Shown piece by piece: positions 62,176 through 64,000 of a stretch of DNA of 64,000 nucleotides. The stretch's first letter is position 1; the number at the start of each line of letters is the position of its first letter. Both the position numbers and the translations under genes were made by a program. The stretch comes from Myxococcus sp. RHSTA-1-4 (GTDB lineage: Bacteria; Myxococcota; Myxococcia; Myxococcales; Myxococcaceae). The stretch lies in the NCBI RefSeq assembly GCF_020037125.1, contig NZ_JAIQDG010000040.1:1-64000 (forward strand), read 5' to 3'. The notes under the pieces were generated by a model. That model saw nothing but the letters and a program-made list of their open reading frames with translations. It ran no database searches and was not told where the DNA came from.

Positions 62176-63617
62176 GGCTCGAATTCCTTCTCGTCGTAGC
62201 GTTCCAGGGACTCGAAGAACGCGTCCCGGTCATCCAGGAAGAGCTGCCGCGTCACTCCGCCCACCAGCCGGGGCAGGCCGTACTTCATCCCGGAGATGCT
62301 GGCTCCGCCGAAGCCCAGCGACAGCAGGCAGCCGAAGGTGAAGTTGAAGATGGACGACAGGTACGGCGCGCGGCCCGGGTGCTTCTCCTGCAGCTCGAAG
62401 TGGGCGCCCAGGTATGGGTGGCGCGAGAGGTCCGCGTGCTCCTGGCCCTGGGGCGGCGTGAAGCGGTCCTTCCACAGCGCGATGTCCTCGTACAGGCGCG
62501 CCAGCTCCGGGCGCAGGGACAAATCCGTCACCGTGCCGCTGCCGACGATGAGCTTGTCGAAGGTGAACTGGCCATGCGGCGTGGTGACGCGGGCCTTGCC
62601 GCCCACCTCCTCCGCGGCCAGCCACGGGCTCTCGCCATGCAGGTGGAACTGGGGGAAGGCCTTGGCGCGGCGGTACGTGTCCGCGGGCGGGAGCTGCCCC
62701 ATCTCGATGATGCGGTGGATGAAGCGCCACTTGTCCGCGTCCGGCAGGTCCGCGTGGTGCTTGAGGAAGCCCACGAACTCCGCCCAGCGGTACGGGTTGA
62801 CGGTGGGCAGCGTCTTGCGCCGGTAGAAGAGGCGCACCTCGGAAGCGCCGTGCTCCAGCGCCACGGACGCGTTGTCGAAGGCGGAGGCGCCCGCGCCCAG
62901 CACGCCCACGCTCCGGCCCCGCAGCGCCTCGAAGTCGATGTCGTCGCGCGTGTGGGCGTACAGCTCGCGCGGCAGGTCCGCCACCACGGACGGCACCTCC
63001 CAGCGGCCCGAGCCGTCGATGCCGGTGGCCAGCACCACCTTGCGCGCGTACAGCACCCCGGCATCCCCGTCACGGGTGTGGTGGAAGGGGGCGATGAAGC
63101 ACTCCTCCTCCGGGCTCCACGTCAGCGCGCCCACGCGGGTGCGGCAGCGCACGGGGATGTCCAGCGTGCGGCGGTACCAGTTGATGTAGTCCGCCCACAT
63201 CTCCTTGGGGATGAGTCCCACGGAATCCCAGGAGCCCTCGCCGTGCTGGGCCTCGTACCAGGACTGGAAGCAGAGGTTGGGGAGGTTGAGGTCCGGACCG
63301 GTGAGATGCTTGGGCGTGCGCAGCGTGTGCATGCGCGCGAACGTCTTCCAGGGCCCGGCGAGGTCCGGCTCGCTGTCGTCCACCACGAGCAGGTTGGTGA
63401 CGCGCTCGCGCATCAGCCCGAAGGCGGCGGTGAGCCCGCTCTGTCCGCCACCGATGATGAGCACGTCCAGCACGGGCTGGCCGGCCCGCGTGCAGCGCGG
63501 CAGCACCCAGGGGCGCTTGGGGTATTCCAGCCGCTCGAGGTCCCTTCGAATCACATCCTCCAACGCGGAGAGACCGGGGGAAGACGGCGCTTCGGGACTC
63601 CGGGGGAGGACGCGCAT
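62172..63617 (-). CDS. hpyO: FAD/NAD(P)-dependent monooxygenase, candidate urate hydroxylase (HpyO-type)
   Basis: This is a ~481-residue flavoprotein. The FAD Rossmann motif is LIIGGGQSGLTAAFGLM (about 55-70) and the second dinucleotide motif is VGVLGAGASAFDNASVAL. ATGIDGSGRWEVP is typical of class B-like monooxygenases. It is the first gene of an otherwise complete urate operon that lacks uricase (PuuD or UOX) and the HpxO-type enzyme. A known non-homologous flavin urate hydroxylase (HpyO, Xanthomonas) has this type of fold. Assignment rests on operon logic and fold, so it is probable rather than proven. Start ATG 63617 or 63647; ribosome sites are weak. Confidence 0.72.
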   Translation of the reverse strand: MRVLPRSPEAPSSPGLSALEDVIRRDLERLEYPKRPWVLPRCTRAGQPVLDVLIIGGGQSGLTAAFGLMRERVTNLLVVDDSEPDLAGPWKTFARMHTLRTPKHLTGPDLNLPNLCFQSWYEAQHGEGSWDSVGLIPKEMWADYINWYRRTLDIPVRCRTRVGALTWSPEEECFIAPFHHTRDGDAGVLYARKVVLATGIDGSGRWEVPSVVADLPRELYAHTRDDIDFEALRGRSVGVLGAGASAFDNASVALEHGASEVRLFYRRKTLPTVNPYRWAEFVGFLKHHADLPDADKWRFIHRIIEMGQLPPADTYRRAKAFPQFHLHGESPWLAAEEVGGKARVTTPHGQFTFDKLIVGSGTVTDLSLRPELARLYEDIALWKDRFTPPQGQEHADLSRHPYLGAHFELQEKHPGRAPYLSSIFNFTFGCLLSLGFGGASISGMKYGLPRLVGGVTRQLFLDDRDAFFESLERYDEKEFEP

Positions 63618-63797
63618 GGCCCACATCGTAGCCGCGCACCGAGTCATCGGGTCAATGTCACCCGGACGACAGGGAAGTCCCGGGAAATCAAAGGGTTCAC
63701 TGGTGGGACAGTCCTCGCTTCCCGGCTGCCGAGACCGGGCCGGTTGGTTATGCTCCGCCGCCCTTCGTTTCCGCCCTCAACCCCGAGGTCATTCCGC

Positions 63798-64000
63798 GTG
63801 ATCAACGCCATTACCCGCGTCCCGGCTCCGAAGAACGAGCCCGTCCTCTCCTACGCGCCCAGCACGCCCGAGCGCCGTGAGCTGCAGGCCACGCTCAAGC
63901 GCATGAGCGGCGAGCAGATCGAGATTCCCGTCCTCATCGGCGGCAAGCACGTGCGTACCGGCAAGACGGACACCGTGCGCATGCCGCACAAGCACTCGCA
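63798..64000 (+). CDS. pruA: 1-pyrroline-5-carboxylate dehydrogenase, N-terminus only
   Basis: The gene starts at GTG 63798 and runs off the right edge; about 67 residues are seen. ITRVPAPKNEPVLSYAPSTP, then ERRELQATLKRM, then IPVLIGGKHVRTGKT and MPHKHS match the start of P5C dehydrogenases (Group 1), which oxidise glutamate semialdehyde to glutamate in proline breakdown. The catalytic Cys/Glu lie beyond the window. It is divergent from the urate operon. Confidence 0.85.
   Translation, partial: MINAITRVPAPKNEPVLSYAPSTPERRELQATLKRMSGEQIEIPVLIGGKHVRTGKTDTVRMPHKHS

Overview
The window is a 64 kb stretch of very G+C-rich, densely coding DNA with G/C-ending codons throughout. The content (SitA-like lipoprotein toxin with Tox-REase-5/Imm52, several sigma54 activators, a Ser/Thr kinase fused to an AAA/TPR module, many lipoproteins) points to a myxobacterium, most likely Myxococcus or a close relative. 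That is an inference from gene content; no rRNA or other marker gene is present.

Layout. 1-2015: edge of a probable nonribosomal peptide/polyketide cluster, with a truncated adenylating enzyme divergent from a CmlA-like diiron beta-hydroxylase. 2032-4630: Eis-type acetyltransferase, a stand-alone cereblon-like CULT domain protein, an FHA protein, and a broken GspE/PilB fragment. 4694-9244: a CbrA/CbrB-like operon (small membrane protein, transporter-fused histidine kinase, sigma54 response regulator). 9245-14490: accessory region with visibly lower G+C at its left end. It holds an AIPR-family phage-defence protein with a nuclease-like N-terminus, an apparently orphan SUFU immunity gene, and a lipoprotein toxin/immunity pair flanked by two ~117-120 bp imperfect direct repeats.

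14584-19619: acetate-use operon (outer-membrane porin, acetyl-CoA synthetase, DUF485 protein, acetate permease). 19739-25143: potassium channel, ECF sigma factor fused to its own zinc finger, solitary adenine methyltransferase, periplasmic Cu/Zn superoxide dismutase, lipoprotein hydrolase. 25257-32557: VWA/DUF4159 envelope pair, small membrane proteins, a protein with a duplicated beta-sandwich domain, and an unusual ketoacyl synthase. 32574-37351: lipoprotein, RpoH-like sigma factor, DEAD-box helicase with three RNA-binding modules, XRE regulator. 37415-41444: glutamate dehydrogenase, threonine ammonia-lyase, secreted metallopeptidase. 41570-47143: a 1,857-residue, largely disordered repeat protein.

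47254-58893: YceI protein, XylR-type activator, rhomboid-like protein, thiolase, giant kinase/ATPase, lipoprotein trypsin-like protease, response regulator. 58910-63617: a tightly overlapping urate-to-ureidoglycolate operon (candidate flavin urate hydroxylase, allantoinase, allantoicase, OHCU decarboxylase, hydroxyisourate hydrolase). 63798-end: start of 1-pyrroline-5-carboxylate dehydrogenase.

Together the metabolic genes describe use of amino acids, acetate and purines, which suits a predator feeding on lysed prey. The most interesting accessory locus is 9.2-14.5 kb. It combines phage defence and kin-discrimination toxins and looks recombinationally active. No CRISPR array, rRNA, tRNA or insertion sequence was seen.
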